From Acipenser ruthenus (lineage: Eukaryota > Chordata > Actinopteri > Acipenseriformes > Acipenseridae): a stretch of 64,000 nucleotides of DNA. The stretch covers positions 22,340,208 through 22,404,207 of the forward strand of contig NC_081214.1 in NCBI RefSeq assembly GCF_902713425.1, in the 5' to 3' direction. Made by a program: the position numbers and the translations under genes. Shown here piece after piece: positions 49,687 through 61,884 of the stretch (positions within the stretch are counted from its first letter, which is position 1; the number at the start of each line of letters is the position of its first letter). The notes under the pieces were generated by a model. That model was not told the DNA's origin. It was given only the letters and a program-made list of their open reading frames with translations, and searched no databases.

Positions 49687-49949
49687 ATCCATCAGAGCCT
49701 GCAGAGAGCTCTGCACACTCTCACCCATCAGAGCCTGCAGAGAGATCTGCACACTCTCACCCATCAGAGCCTGCAGAGAGATCTGCACACTCTCACCCAT
49801 CAGAGCCTGCAGAGAGATCTGCACACTCTCACCAATCAGAGCTTGCAGAGAGATCTGCACACTCTCACCCATCAGAGCCTGCAGAGAGATCTGCACACTC
49901 TCACCCATCAGAGCCTGCAGAGAGATCTGCACACTGTCATCCATCATAA
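49687..49949. repeat. 36-bp minisatellite, about seven copies
   Basis: The unit includes CATCAGAGCCTGCAGAGAGA and repeats every 36 bp with few changes. Because 36 is a multiple of three and the unit lacks stops in one frame of each strand, long open frames appear on both strands (12-residue periods such as THQSLQRDLHTL). These are not considered genes. Confidence 0.95.
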
Positions 49950-50881
49950 TGCTCCTTTCAAGTTTGATGAGAAACCTTTCATTTTGATAAAGAGTCCAGT
50001 ATATCTCGGTTAAAGCACACCTCATCCTTGCTGTCACCATGTGCGTAGGAAAGGATATTTTAAAGCTCCACACCTTTGTCATTAGATCATTATTTACTAG
50101 CCTTACGATTTTTCAATTGTAGATGCTGCGTCCTAATAGCACTAGCAACATTGGGCACTATACACAAAACATTAAGGTCTGTTTAAGGAATGTTTTACTA
50201 AATATTGTACATTTAAAGCCCATATTGTCTCATTAAATCGTGTTTGCAGTCCATGAATCCTATCTTAACTGTTTGGGTGGATTAGAGATTTATGATCATT
50301 ATTATAAAAAACAATCCAAGAATAATCTGGGAGAATTGATGTTTGTTGTGAAATATTTTGGTTCTTTTCTTGTGTTTTATATATAGTTCAGTAGTAATAA
50401 CCATTATATTTATGAATTTGCCTAAATCAGATTTAGCAATTCTATTTCCAAATAGGTCTTCTAATTCCTGTTGGAGAGCATTTCCAAACAGGTCTTCTAA
50501 ATCCTGTTGGAGAGTATTAAAAAGTTTAAAATCTTCTCCGCTTCTCATAATGCCAGACAGGTGAATGATCTTCTAAATGGGTTTGTATATTAGGGGCTGA
50601 AGCCACCTTTCTGACTCTGAGTGAAATGTAAATTCATCAGGAGCACTCATAATTGAACTTATAAAGAAATGCACAGTGTTATCTAGAGGCAAAGTATGCA
50701 CAAACCGTGTATGATTTCAACCTGAATGGAAAGCCCAATATCCTTGCTGTACAGTATCAGATCAAATGATAGAGGGCTTAGCAGGATCTGTTTAACTAAA
50801 CAACAGGATATCCGGCAAATTAACATTGTGCAGCTGTCTGGATATCAGCAAGGAGAGCTAAGAAAAGAATCTGAAAGAAAC

Positions 50882-50885
<4 letters not shown>

Positions 50886-50967
<82 letters not shown>
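50886..50967. repeat. (TA)n microsatellite
   Basis: About 40 TA units in intergenic DNA. Confidence 0.97.
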
Positions 50968-50969
<2 letters not shown>

Positions 50970-52750
50970 TTGTACTAAACAAAAAAAAACAGGATCAGGG
51001 AAATGCATCGAGTTCCAGTATCTGAATAAAGTGTGGCATGTCCCTTGAAAGAGAAAGTTATTTCAAAAGCTCTTTTAAAAAGACGAAGCATCTGTAAAAT
51101 TAGAGTAGTCTAATTATCTCATATTCTGTACTATTTGAATTCACTGTGATGACAATAAACAAAGAAATAAATAAATCATACGACAGCGCAATATTATGAA
51201 CTATCCACACAGCGCGAATTACCGCAGCTCTTTCCTAGAAAGTTTTTTTTTTCTTTTAAATTACTGTTATTATCACATTAGCATCAACACTTGAAACGAA
51301 TACAATCATACAGTGACTCTACAGAGATTGCAATAAACAGATTCCATTTAACTGTTCTGTCAATTATTCTTTTATGTTTACTGTGAACTAAAACATCACC
51401 TAAATTAGCTTCTCTTTTGAATGCTACAACTGGGGCCTTAAGACTTTTTTTTTCTGAATTATGTAGAATCCGCAAGTGTTTCCAAACTATCTTAGAAATA
51501 TTCGTTTAGAGTAAGTCATTACTAATGGGTCTCTCTTTACCTTTTTTTTATCTCGATTTTTATAATCTAGTAGACCATCTCTTTAAAAAAAAGGTGCGTG
51601 AAATACAACTAAAGCACTTGGAACAAACTACCTATAGTCCGTAAACATAGCAAAGCCGTCTAACACGTTTGCCTAGAGCCGTCTACAGTTTTTGCATTAC
51701 CTATTGTTATATATAACTTCTGACAGACATATCTATGACCAGCCTGTTGGTTCATCAATAGTCATAACTGCTGCGGCTACATTTTGAACCTCTGGCATTT
51801 ATAATGACCGGGTCCGTTCTTGCGTTCACGGGTTCGCTTAAGACGGTTCTGTTGCGGTCAAAACGCGAAAACTCACATTAATTAACATAGGTTGTCCAAG
51901 ATCAGTCCGATCGGGGCCGTGTAACTATTTAATTGATTACCATGTGACTGTGTTTCTATCCATATCGTGCTGAAACTGTTAGTACATTTTCTTGTCATAC
52001 TCAACAGCTGTTGCTGATTCAAGTAAAACGGGAAGCACCTCGTAAATGAAGGGCTGCGTTGTTAAATGCACCGATGTAAAGCGGATTCACCGTTGTTAAA
52101 TTCACCGGGGGTTGCTCAATGAACTGTTGTTAAATGCACCGGAGCGTCACCGCTGAAGCAGCGGATTCACCGGCTTTGAGAGTCGGTGAACTGCAGCGAA
52201 ACCAAATGACCGCTCCCACTGTAGAAGTTTGTCTTGTATACGGAGATACTGTATTGTCAATGTAACTGTAGATTCAGAGACGCCAGGTCTTTTGAAAATG
52301 GGTATGGAGTTGTGTATTTTTAAGAAATATATAACAGCGCTAATAAACAATACCACATTTGCCAATTATTCAGAATAGCCGCCTGAGCTGGTGACGTACA
52401 AGAATTCGATATGAGAGAGAACACATTATTATTATTTTTTTTATCGTGTATGTTATTTGTCCTTTTATAATTCAAACAAATATATGTTACGAAGTTGCGA
52501 AAAGTGGGCGAACTGTATTTGAAAGTGTATCTATTAATATATTCATATTAATAAACAATATTGCAGGCTAGCTGCTTTCTACATTTTAATGTAACAACAA
52601 GTTAAGCTCCTCGTTAGTCGGTTAAAGATAACTAAACCTTCGTCCCAATAAGCGTTCAGCTCTCACAGGTCAGCCACAGCCTTGCATGGCGCAGCAGCAA
52701 CCTTTCCATTATTAATATTATCAGCTATGTTCATTCTCCAAACGGTTAAA

Positions 52751-52808
52751 TTTCCCGCCCGATGAGCACCAAGTGATGTCACTTCCGACTCAGCTAGCCT
52801 TGACGTCA
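52751..52808 (+). promoter_or_regulatory. C1GALT1C1 promoter elements
   Basis: An E2F-like TTTCCCGC at 52751-52758, an ETS-like CACTTCCG at about 52779-52786 and a perfect cAMP-response element TGACGTCA at 52801-52808 stand just upstream of the non-coding first exon. There is no TATA box, as expected for a housekeeping gene. Motifs are seen; factor binding is inferred. Confidence 0.6.
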
Positions 52809-52814
52809 TGAACA

Positions 52815-52926
52815 CGGAAACAGGAACAGCAAGAGAAGGGCTGGCAGCTGTGTGTCTGAGTGAAGTTACTGTCGGTAGCGATTGAGCTAAATTGAGTTTT
52901 TTTTTTAATGTACTGAAAACGAAAAG
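52815..52926 (+). other. c1galt1c1: C1GALT1C1 non-coding first exon (5' end approximate)
   Basis: The sequence ends in a strong donor, GAAAAG before gtaaga, at 52926/52927, and the next good acceptor before the coding exon is ctgccag at 55258-55264. The gene family has its whole coding region in a single exon, preceded by a non-coding one. The start is set only by the CRE upstream and is approximate. Confidence 0.6.
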
Positions 52927-53162
52927 GTAAGAACACTTTTTTTTTTTTTTAAATAACTTTAAAATTATTTTGGTGAAGTAGCTAGTAAATGCACAGGCGA
53001 CAAACCTATATCCGTGTATATCATTATTTGAGTATTTTTTTTTTAATTTAGATTTTTAGCCACACGCCCAATACAGTTTAGCTTTCTATTTTGAAAACCA
53101 ACGGTATTGATGATATGGGATCTAGAGAAGGGTCAGATTGCATTGGTGAAAAATAACTTACA

Positions 53163-53333
53163 ATTGTTACAATATATCACATTATTTTTTACATACAGTT
53201 GCCCATTTATCCAGTTCGGTTTTTACTGGAGCAATCTAGGTAAAGTACCTTGCTCAATAGTACAGTAGCAGTGTGGGATTGAACCCACGACCCTACGGTC
53301 AAGAGTCCAGAGCCCTAACCACTACTCCACGGT
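53163..53333 (-). mobile_element. SINE fragment related to the copy at 24487-24727
   Basis: On the minus strand: AGTAGTGGTTAGGGCTCTGG, a B-box-like GGGTTCAATCCC, CTTGAGCAAGGTACTTTACC, and CAGTAAAAACC. The 3' GTAAGTCGCC tail is missing. It lies in the C1GALT1C1 5' intron. Confidence 0.8.
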
Positions 53334-54613
53334 GTTAATTTGCATTAGAGCTGTAGAGGCTAAAAAAAGTGTTATGATGATCAAACCCTTGAGCAATAAT
53401 ACAGTGTACTGTACGATAGCGGAATGGACTGTCCCACATACACAAGGATTACAAATCGGTCCTTTCAGGATTGATATATACAGTGTGTTTCTTTAATTTA
53501 TTTATTTATTACCAAATGCTAAACTTCTAGAGTCACAATTGCAGCGTACCAAATGTAGTCCATTTGATGTGTTTAACTAGTGGATTAAGCAGGATTAAGT
53601 TAGTACAGATATGGAGGATTTTCTGTGGACTCAATCACTTCTACGCTACAATTGACCCCTACTGTTTTACCCAATCAAGAATAAATAACTTTATGTAAAC
53701 AGTTTTAAAAAGCTGGAGCTTGGGAAGTAAGTGTTGATTTGTTTTTGTAGTGTACTCTAGGATATTACAAAGGAATATTGTATTAATAGACCTATATAAT
53801 TCGGTATGTTCGTATACGAGGTCACACAATTATGTTTTTCAATAATGTTTTCACTTGTAACTAGAGTTAGCCGTCCCGGGTTCTGCACAACAACGGGTTG
53901 TATATAAAATGGAATGGTATTAAGTTGTATTTAGGCTAAATGATTCAAGTATAGCCAATGGTATTGATGCTAAATAAAACAGAATATGCAATACTGGACC
54001 AAGCAAGCATGGCATCTCTCCTACCATTAGTCACAGATTGACGTCGTTGTTTGCATAAAGCAGTGGCTGTAAATGCAAACCCGGATCACACTCGTGTAGT
54101 CTTCTGAATTTGAGTTTAGAAAGTTGTACGTCAGCGTCTGCTTTCGCCTGGAGCTCAATTAGCAAACATTGAGCTTGTTTGCTTTATTACGGTATAATGG
54201 TTTTTTTTTTATTAATCAAAAAACCTCTTGATTGCATATAGTACAATAGGCAGGGGATGCAGACAGAATATCACACAACACCGGCTCTGAAGCGCTGTAG
54301 TGGGCGTGGATTGAAAGTCAACATCCCATCTGCATTTTTTTCAAATACAATGGCTGGTCAAGAACGAGGTAGTAATTGGAGATGAAGTTAAGGAATTGTT
54401 AACTTTACAATGTGGGATTGGAAGCTGCGGCACTTTGAACTGTGCAGTAGAATTTGTGGGCACAGACCTTGCGCAAATCCTGTTCATGTGATCGAGGGAT
54501 CACATTAACTGTATGTGTATATAATAAACAACGCATCAGCAATTTTTGGTTGCTTTTACTTGGTTAAATGTGCAGATGCGTTTTTATATGCATGTTATAT
54601 GTGCATATGTTTT

Positions 54614-54615
<2 letters not shown>

Positions 54616-54659
<44 letters not shown>

Positions 54660-54671
54660 CACACACACACA
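54616..54671. repeat. (CA)n/(TA)n microsatellite
   Basis: CA units, then TA units, then CA units, in the C1GALT1C1 5' intron. Confidence 0.95.
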
Positions 54672-55272
54672 GGGGTGAAATTCTCAACAAAAAAGTGCAA
54701 GTACTGATATGCACTGCCGGGTGTAAACATTTAAAAAAAAAAAGACAACTGTAGAGACATCGTGTTATGATAAGACTAATTCAATAAACCCATCGAAGCT
54801 TTACACAAGTAAACCCGCAGTAAAAATTGCACAGGCTTTTTTAAAAACAGTTCTAAAACTAAAGGGACTCTCCAGGTAGCCATAGACAGGTGTTTTTTTT
54901 CTTCAAACAGTTCAAAGGTCTACCCATAGTACCCAAAAAACATTAACTCGATTCTGATGTGCAAGGATGGTTATAAAACTTCTGTTGCATAGCAGTTTGA
55001 CTGGTTTTACGAAGAGTCTAATAAGACACACCTAAGCTTGGTACCTATACACTGGGGCTAATCAAGCTGGTTGTAAAACCTGGAATGGGTGAAACTGCAA
55101 TGCAGATGGAGTCTTATTTCCTTCCCAGATGTGTGTATAATATAGTAGTCCAGTGAAAGCTTTTCATTGTGCAATATTGAATACCAGATACTGTAATCAT
55201 TACGGCAGTAGAAATGTATTGTGTGTGAAAATGACTACAAGTAAATCTTTTTCTCTTCTGCCAGATTCGAAG

Positions 55273-56223
55273 ATGATTTCAGAAGGCAGCTCCTTCATAA
55301 AGGGTATGTTACTGGGGGGTCTGTTCTGCACGTTGGTGACCCTGTTAGGGGATTTCAACAAGGGGCATCAGTCAACCACAGACCACCATCACCACCACAT
55401 CCAGGCACCAAGCGAGGAGGAACTGCTAAAGCTTCCCGAGCCCAAGAGGTTAGAGCTGAGCCAGAACATCCGTGTGTACTGCGCCATCCTCGTGCAGCCC
55501 AGAGAACTCTCCTACTGGGCAGCTGTGAAGGAGACCTGGAGCAAGCACTGTGACAAAGCTGAGTTCTACAGCTCCGAAAACGTCAAGGTGTTCCACTCTG
55601 TCAACCTTGACACCAAAGACAAGTGGCTCATGCTGAGGAACGCTCTGAAACATGCCTACGCCAACGGCAAGGGCTACAGCTGGTACTTCGTGGCACTCCC
55701 CTCCACGTTTGCGATTATCGAGAACCTGAAATTCTTCCTTTTGAATAAGGACCCCGGCCAGCCCTTCTACATCGGACACACCGTTAAATCGGGGGAGCTG
55801 GAGTACGTTGAGCTTGAGGGCGGTTTGGTGCTGAGCGTCGAAGCCCTCCGCAGGCTGGTGGGGGTGTTCAGTGACAATGTCAAGTGCCCCGAACAGGGCA
55901 GCGCGCTTTGGAAACTGACTGAGGAAAAGGAGCTGGCTGTGTGTCTGAAGTACACTGGCGTGTTCGCTGAGAACGCAGAGGACTCGGAAGGAAAGGAGAT
56001 TTTCAACACCAAATCGGTCAACACTCTTATTAAAGAGGCCCTGGCTGAGAAGCCCCAGGAGGTGGTGAAAGGCTGCTGCTCTGACGTAGCCATCACCTTC
56101 CACGGCCAGTCTCCGAACCACATGCAGGTCCTCATGTACGGGGTCTACAGACTCCGTCCTTACGGGCACACCTTCCACGATTCCTTGATATTTTTGCCTC
56201 CAGTTGATTCCGACAATGACTGA
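55273..56223 (+). CDS. c1galt1c1: C1GALT1C1 (Cosmc), chaperone of core 1 O-glycan T-synthase
   Basis: Cosmc is an endoplasmic-reticulum type II membrane chaperone needed to fold C1GALT1, the enzyme that makes the core 1 O-glycan. The 951-bp single exon encodes 316 residues (human 318). Seen: a short cytosolic N-terminus [11 protein letters not shown], a membrane anchor about residues 12-26, a His-rich stalk (about 35-40), and a GT31-like lumenal domain with [64 protein letters not shown] and [12 protein letters not shown]. No DxD motif appears where the active enzyme has one, as expected for the chaperone. The ATG at 55273 follows the acceptor at 55264; an in-frame ATG at 55153 is intronic. 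Poly(A) signals at 56768, 57589 and 57681. Confidence 0.97.
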   Translation: MISEGSSFIKGMLLGGLFCTLVTLLGDFNKGHQSTTDHHHHHIQAPSEEELLKLPEPKRLELSQNIRVYCAILVQPRELSYWAAVKETWSKHCDKAEFYSSENVKVFHSVNLDTKDKWLMLRNALKHAYANGKGYSWYFVALPSTFAIIENLKFFLLNKDPGQPFYIGHTVKSGELEYVELEGGLVLSVEALRRLVGVFSDNVKCPEQGSALWKLTEEKELAVCLKYTGVFAENAEDSEGKEIFNTKSVNTLIKEALAEKPQEVVKGCCSDVAITFHGQSPNHMQVLMYGVYRLRPYGHTFHDSLIFLPPVDSDND

Positions 56224-58125
56224 GCTTGGGCTGCATCGGCAGCCACACAGAACTGCAGCCCTGTGCAGAACGAGTCTAGAAACTACTTTATCTGTCCAAT
56301 CTGTTCTCTTCTAGGGCTTCGTTCAGTGGTCCGAAGGTATGAGGTTTCAACAATTTCAGTAATTCAGCAGCAGTTGTCAGCCTTCAGAGGATCTGTCACA
56401 CATTGCATTCATGTACTGATCAAAGTTATTATTTTCTTGTTAATGGTTGTTAAAAGCTGACGGGGGCTGTTGCGTCATTGTGGTGTGAGGAAATCATTAT
56501 CTTTTACTTGCACCAAGCCTGATTCTCAAGGAGAAACTGAGATTTGAGACCCTGTGATTTATATTCAAGGACATATTGCCAACAAAACATATTGAAGAAA
56601 CAAAACTGAACACAAAGCTCCTGTACTGAGAGCTCACTTATTTTCTGCAGGTCTGTGTCACGGATGCATTGGTGTAGCCTGTACTATTGCATCCGTTCAT
56701 CAGACAGTTATGTTTTTGCCACGTACCAGACTAGGTTCACACAGAATTTGTCACTTCAGTCAATCTAAATAAAATATTAAAGAGGGCATAACATTGTTAG
56801 TGAGTATGTGCTTAGAGGCCACAGGAGAATAAGTAAGAAATGATATTAGTTGGAGTCATATCTTATTCATTAAGAGCCACGATAAAGATACGTTTCCAAG
56901 AATGACAATCAGGCTGTTTTTGTGATGGCAGAATGTTTTGCAAATCAATTTGGCCTATATGAATATGCATGTATTGCACAGGCTATGATTGATGCAATAC
57001 TCTCAATTTAATCAGTTCATAGTCTGCTGCAGTATCTAATCTATTTAAAAGAAAAAATACAAGTACAGAAATCAAAGTACTGCATTTAATTTGGGTGAAT
57101 TAGTTTGAGACTTTTATATTTAATTTTGTATTTATCTCTGAAAATCATGCATAGATGATTCAAACTATATATGTCCTAATTGATATTCGAGAATTAAAGA
57201 AGTAAGAAAGTTAAATGTAGAAAGCTTTGAAAATGATGTATTGAGATCACCTGCATTCATTATCTGCAATAACAAAATATGAGATTCTTCTGTGTTTGTA
57301 TGTAACAAGTCAAAAAGCATTGAAGGGACTGCAAATGTAAAATGTTTTTCTAGTGAAGTTGTACACTTTGCAGCGGAAGTGACAGCATGTACAGTGAAGT
57401 CTCTACAATTGAAAAGTGTGCTCTACTGTCATTCAGGTGGGGTCCACAGAGAAGCTTTTGTAACCCTAAATCTGCTGTAACATGAAGATATTTTTGCATA
57501 GCACATCATACTTTTTCTACTGGTTTTGGATAATTTGTGGTAAATACATAAAATCTGACATACTGGGAATAATTGATGGTTTCTTGTCAATAAATGTTTG
57601 TGTCGGGATTTTTTAAAAACTTGTTTCTGTAAATGTCTTATTATATGATTTTTAATAAGTTGGCTATTTGGAATGTATTAAATAAATCTGAATGCTTTCA
57701 TTTACAACACATTTTCCACAGATAGTTACAGCCTAAATTAAATCACTTTAGCTACACTTTATACTGGCTATGGCACAGCTATAATCCTGATTGAACCCAG
57801 GCAGAGCTTCAGTGTTCTGGCACTGCTATCCTCATTGTGACTAAGCTGGGATAGAGAGAACTGCAATCATCTCATGAGAAAAGAGTTAATCTGGGGTACC
57901 CCATTTAGCATCAAGCTTCACACTTTAGTACACTTGAAAAAGAGAACACTTTTAGAGCAGAATCTTAATTTATTTGTATTTTGTTTTGCCATGAATCCGG
58001 GTTTTCATTGTGTATTGTTATATATTCACAACAAGTCCATTGTCGTACAAAGCAGGTAATCTGCACACATTCCTCCTGAAGTTCCAGCTGGCAGGGACAA
58101 TACATGACAATGCTTCTGCCACTCC
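56224..58125. other. Convergent 3' UTRs of C1GALT1C1 (+) and MCTS1 (-)
   Basis: No coding sequence is seen. AATAAA signals for the plus gene lie at 56768-56773, 57589-57594 and 57681-57686; one for the minus gene at 57969-57974. If the distal signals are used, the two transcripts end within about 300 bp of each other. Confidence 0.65.
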
Positions 58126-61100
58126 TCACTTGTATGTCTTCATGTGCCACAGACCATCATTTAAATAGTGGAGGTTCTCAACGCCAATTCCTTTGTTGAC
58201 TTTTTCACTGTATTAAAATGTGTGTGGGGGAGAAAAACACATTCCTCATCATCAGCATTCCAACATGATACAAATCACTAAAAAGCATGACTGCATCCTG
58301 ATAAAAACAGGTTTTGAACACACCTGCTACTACTGGTATGGTGGAATGTTCTGCACTACACTCTTTAAAAGCGAGTTCATCGGAATAACTTTTTTTCATT
58401 GCTTTGTATTTACACCATTAAACTAACACTAAATTGTAAGACCAGGGTATGGGGTCAACTCCTGGTTTTCAATTCCGTTAACAATTTCTTTTTAAAATCA
58501 AATCTGACACATCACTGATCAAAATCGCAATGGGCAGCGTTCTGTTAAAATGAGCTTCTCACAGTGGCAAAACAAATTACTTCAATTGAATCACTGTTAG
58601 TCAGATACACTGACTTCAAATGAAAGCACTTGTGCAATCACAACAAGCATGTCTTTAAAATATCAATTCCAATTCCTGTACCTTCAAAAGTTATTTGATT
58701 TGTGAATTGGTTTCTAAATGGAATGGGCCTGAACCCTGTATAAGACAGACACACGTTCTGTTTAAATGTGTGTCTTTTTGACTCGATCTCATCAACCTTT
58801 TCCCTGCTGGGATAAGCTGTTTCTTGGAGCATTACACAGCAAAGCTGCATCAACCATCTACAAACCATGTGGATTCCCTGCTGGCAACACAAATCAAACC
58901 CTTTGACAATTTATACAAACAAATGGAGTACTTGCATGTTCTCTGCTGACATCTTCATGACACCGACGCACAGTGCATTCTGCTTACCCTCTGCCATTAT
59001 AGCCTGGCACCCGAGGTCAAGGAGCCTACTAGCTGAGGTTCAAAGCCTTACCTGAAAATCATTACTTATTTACTAGAAATGAATTAAGTGTAGTTTGATT
59101 CCTGACTGTACATCGGCAGCCTTTTCTCCGGGATCATGTGCTTTGTATTGCTGTTAAATACTTAAACTCAGGCTTTACTTAACCCTAAACTAGTGTTTAC
59201 ATGACATATGGAAGATGTAAATGCAATACGACCTCATCTGAGGATGCCATTTGGAAAACACTTTCAATTCAAATACATATTTATTATGTGTCCACAAACG
59301 ACTTTTTCCCCAGCTATTGCCTATTTTCAATATGTCATGCACACAAGGGTTCTGTGTGTAATCTCTCTTAAAATGTGTATGTATTATTTAAGGGCATTTT
59401 CATTTTCCTCTGGAAGGATACAACCACAGTATCTGCTTCTGCTGGGTACAGCTTGGCTCCTGGGGATGTGAGGCCAGGACACATGATGTTTGCTCCACTC
59501 AGGACAAATTTGATAGCTCCTTTATCTACCTGCTGATGTGGAAGGATAAAGGGATCTGGGAAAAATATAGAAATAAATACAATGATGTAAATCAGTGATA
59601 CATTAGACATGTTCCACTACATGTAGACTTGAACTGCATGGGTCAAGAATTTAGAATATTATAAATGTATGCTGATACACTGAAGTCACAATACATACAA
59701 ATTACTTTATGCAATACTAGCCAGGGTACAGCTGATGCAACTGTTCGGACTATTTTGAAGCTCAAAGAGATAAAGTGGTCAGCAATGATATTCTGTTGAG
59801 AAGATATGGTGAAACCTATATCACTATTAATCACTGACAAACTTGACAAACTACAGCTATCTACAGAGCTTTTTCTGGTTATGTTGTCCTCTATTCAAAA
59901 TGTTATAAAAAGGTAAAAAGAACATATTAATGTTATATTATTAACACTATTACAAAATATCACCATGATCCACTTATTATTGGAAAATAATTTCATAAAA
60001 GCTGAGGCAAAGGTTCATCAAAATCAGACAAGCAGCTCCCAATATGGCTTTTAAATGTTCTACAGCTCAGCCTACTATATAATACTGGATGTCTTCACAG
60101 CATGAGGAAAACACTCCCATCTCTGAGACCTACATTCACAGTATGAGGAATAACACATCTCCATCAATTCACATGAGCAGCCTGGAAGAGAACGCCATAC
60201 TGATCAGTTCCAACACATTTGTAGGTAAAATGTGGTCCAGTGGTTAAAGAAAAAGGCTTGTAACCAGGAGGTCCCCGGTTCAAATCCCACCTCAGCCACT
60301 GACTCATTGTGTGACCCTGAGCAAATCACTTAACCTCCTTGTGCTCCGTCTTTCGGGTGAGACATAATTGTATGTGACTCTGCAGCTGATGCATAGTTCA
60401 CACACCCTAGTCTCTGTAAGTCGCCTTGGATAAAGGCGTCTGCTAAATAAACACATAATAAATAAATGCATTTTATATGTACTGCACCTCCTCTACAGTA
60501 TAATCCCTTTCGCCAGAGAGTTTCCTCCACCACTGGAGATCATTTCAAAAAATACACTTAAGTCTTCTTAGTTTTTAGCTGAAGTAAAGTCACCAGCCAC
60601 CTGTGATGCAGAAATAACAGCAAAATCAAAGTTGACAGTGCATGTCATAGCTATACTTAACAATGGCGGTAGTGTCTCCTGATTTTGATTTAATTCAGGC
60701 CAGGAGTGCATTCCCTTGACAATCAATGAAAAAGAAACCATTGAACCTTACATTTATGAAGTAATCTCAGTGTTGGGTAGAAAGGTCCTTCCCTCTGTCT
60801 GAAGAACAGCAACTCTCCATTGACTGTCAGGATTTCAATATGCTCGTGGCTGAAAATGTACAAATACCAATGCCTTACTTTAAACATGTTAATCCAAACA
60901 GAAATCAATTCATACACTTAAAATCAGAAAGGATAAATGCTAAACTTATAGTCTGGCTACTGCACTTCAGAATGCAAAGTTTCCCCTAGCTGATGTCATG
61001 AAATAGTGTAAATAAACTGGTTCAGTACAGTACAGGTGTTTGTGGATATATACATATTACAACTCAGAATGATCGGAGGCGCCCCCAAGGTTCTACTTAG

Positions 61101-61884
61101 CATTTTAAACTGCATATATGAGAAACTATAAAGATTCAAAAGCGAATTCCGAATACCGTACCATCGAACTATCTTAACCGGGTCCTTCTTCGGCATGATC
61201 TGATTGAGCCATGACTCAATGTCCGGGAAATGCTCCAAAAGCTGGTTCTTTATCCCTTTGATAACAGACGTTTTGAGCTGAATGCAGTTGGAAACATTTT
61301 CCTTATCATCAAATCTGAAATCAAATAAAAACACGAAGCTGTCATCGTGCACTGCTGTACAGTTTTCATCATAATTATTACTACGGTATTTACAAATAAG
61401 TACTTTTCTAGGAGCTGTACGCCCTGGAATTGTCACCTGACTTTACGTGCAGGTAGTCGGTTAAAAAAAGACAACAAACGATGAAGACTATGTACTACTG
61501 TATGAACCATTTTCTGGTCTAATTTTTATTTTGTGATTAATTTCAAAGACAATACAATAAATCCGTTATGTATGTACATATGTTAAACTGAATGCATAAG
61601 TAAAAAAAAGACAAGATTGCATCCAGTTACATTCAGAGTTATCATAAGCGATTGCTTACGGTCAGTTTCTACACTCATTTTATTTTTTAGGTCAGCTATG
61701 AATCTAATCCGCGGTATAACACGTAATGACACTTGTAAGAAGACTTTATACAAACGCATAACTTCATTGTAAGCATACAGTCAGTATAATAATCAGTCGT
61801 TTTACTGCAATAGCAAAACAGCCACGCAATGACAACCCCACAGACAGTCCAACGACACACAAACAAACCCAACTTTTTAAACAT
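58126..61884 (-). CDS. mcts1: MCTS1 re-initiation and release factor (malignant T-cell amplified sequence 1)
   Basis: MCTS1 pairs with DENR to recycle 40S subunits and to promote re-initiation after upstream ORFs. Exons: 61874-61884, 61162-61314, 60752-60849, 59422-59555, 58936-59003, 58126-58207; 546 bp, 181 residues, the same length as human. Seen: N-terminal domain [14 protein letters not shown] through [17 protein letters not shown], then the PUA RNA-binding domain from about 92 with [53 protein letters not shown] at the end. Exon 1 holds only 11 coding bases and its donor is gttggg. The intron after exon 5 needs a GC donor (gcaagt). A SINE lies in intron 3. Head-to-head with CUL4B. Confidence 0.96.
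60226..60468 (+). mobile_element. tRNA-derived SINE, second family
   Basis: Head with A-box-like GTGGTCCAGTGGTTAAAG and B-box GGTTCAAATCCC, body with GTGACCCTGAGCAAATCAC, tail GTAAGTCGCCTTGGATAAAG then AATAAA-type repeats. The head differs from the copy at 24487 while the 3' tail is alike, so both probably depend on LINEs recognising the same tail. In MCTS1 intron 3, opposite to the gene. Confidence 0.85.

Larger units (their letters stand above)
48160..52740. other. Intergenic DNA between URP1 and C1GALT1C1
   Basis: A 4.6-kb head-to-head interval. No gene is recognised. It holds a 36-bp minisatellite, a TA microsatellite, a 36-bp unit present twice at about 50436-50516, and a cluster of short repeated phrases at 52058-52172. 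URP1 enhancers could lie here but cannot be recognised from one sequence. Confidence 0.5.

Noticed and set aside
55153-55272. Upstream in-frame ATG for C1GALT1C1 (40 extra residues)
   Set aside because: It lies before the acceptor at 55264, and the family starts with M-S-E-SSF-KG as at 55273.
55450-56178. 242-codon antisense frame in C1GALT1C1
   Set aside because: Shadow of the conserved sense coding exon.
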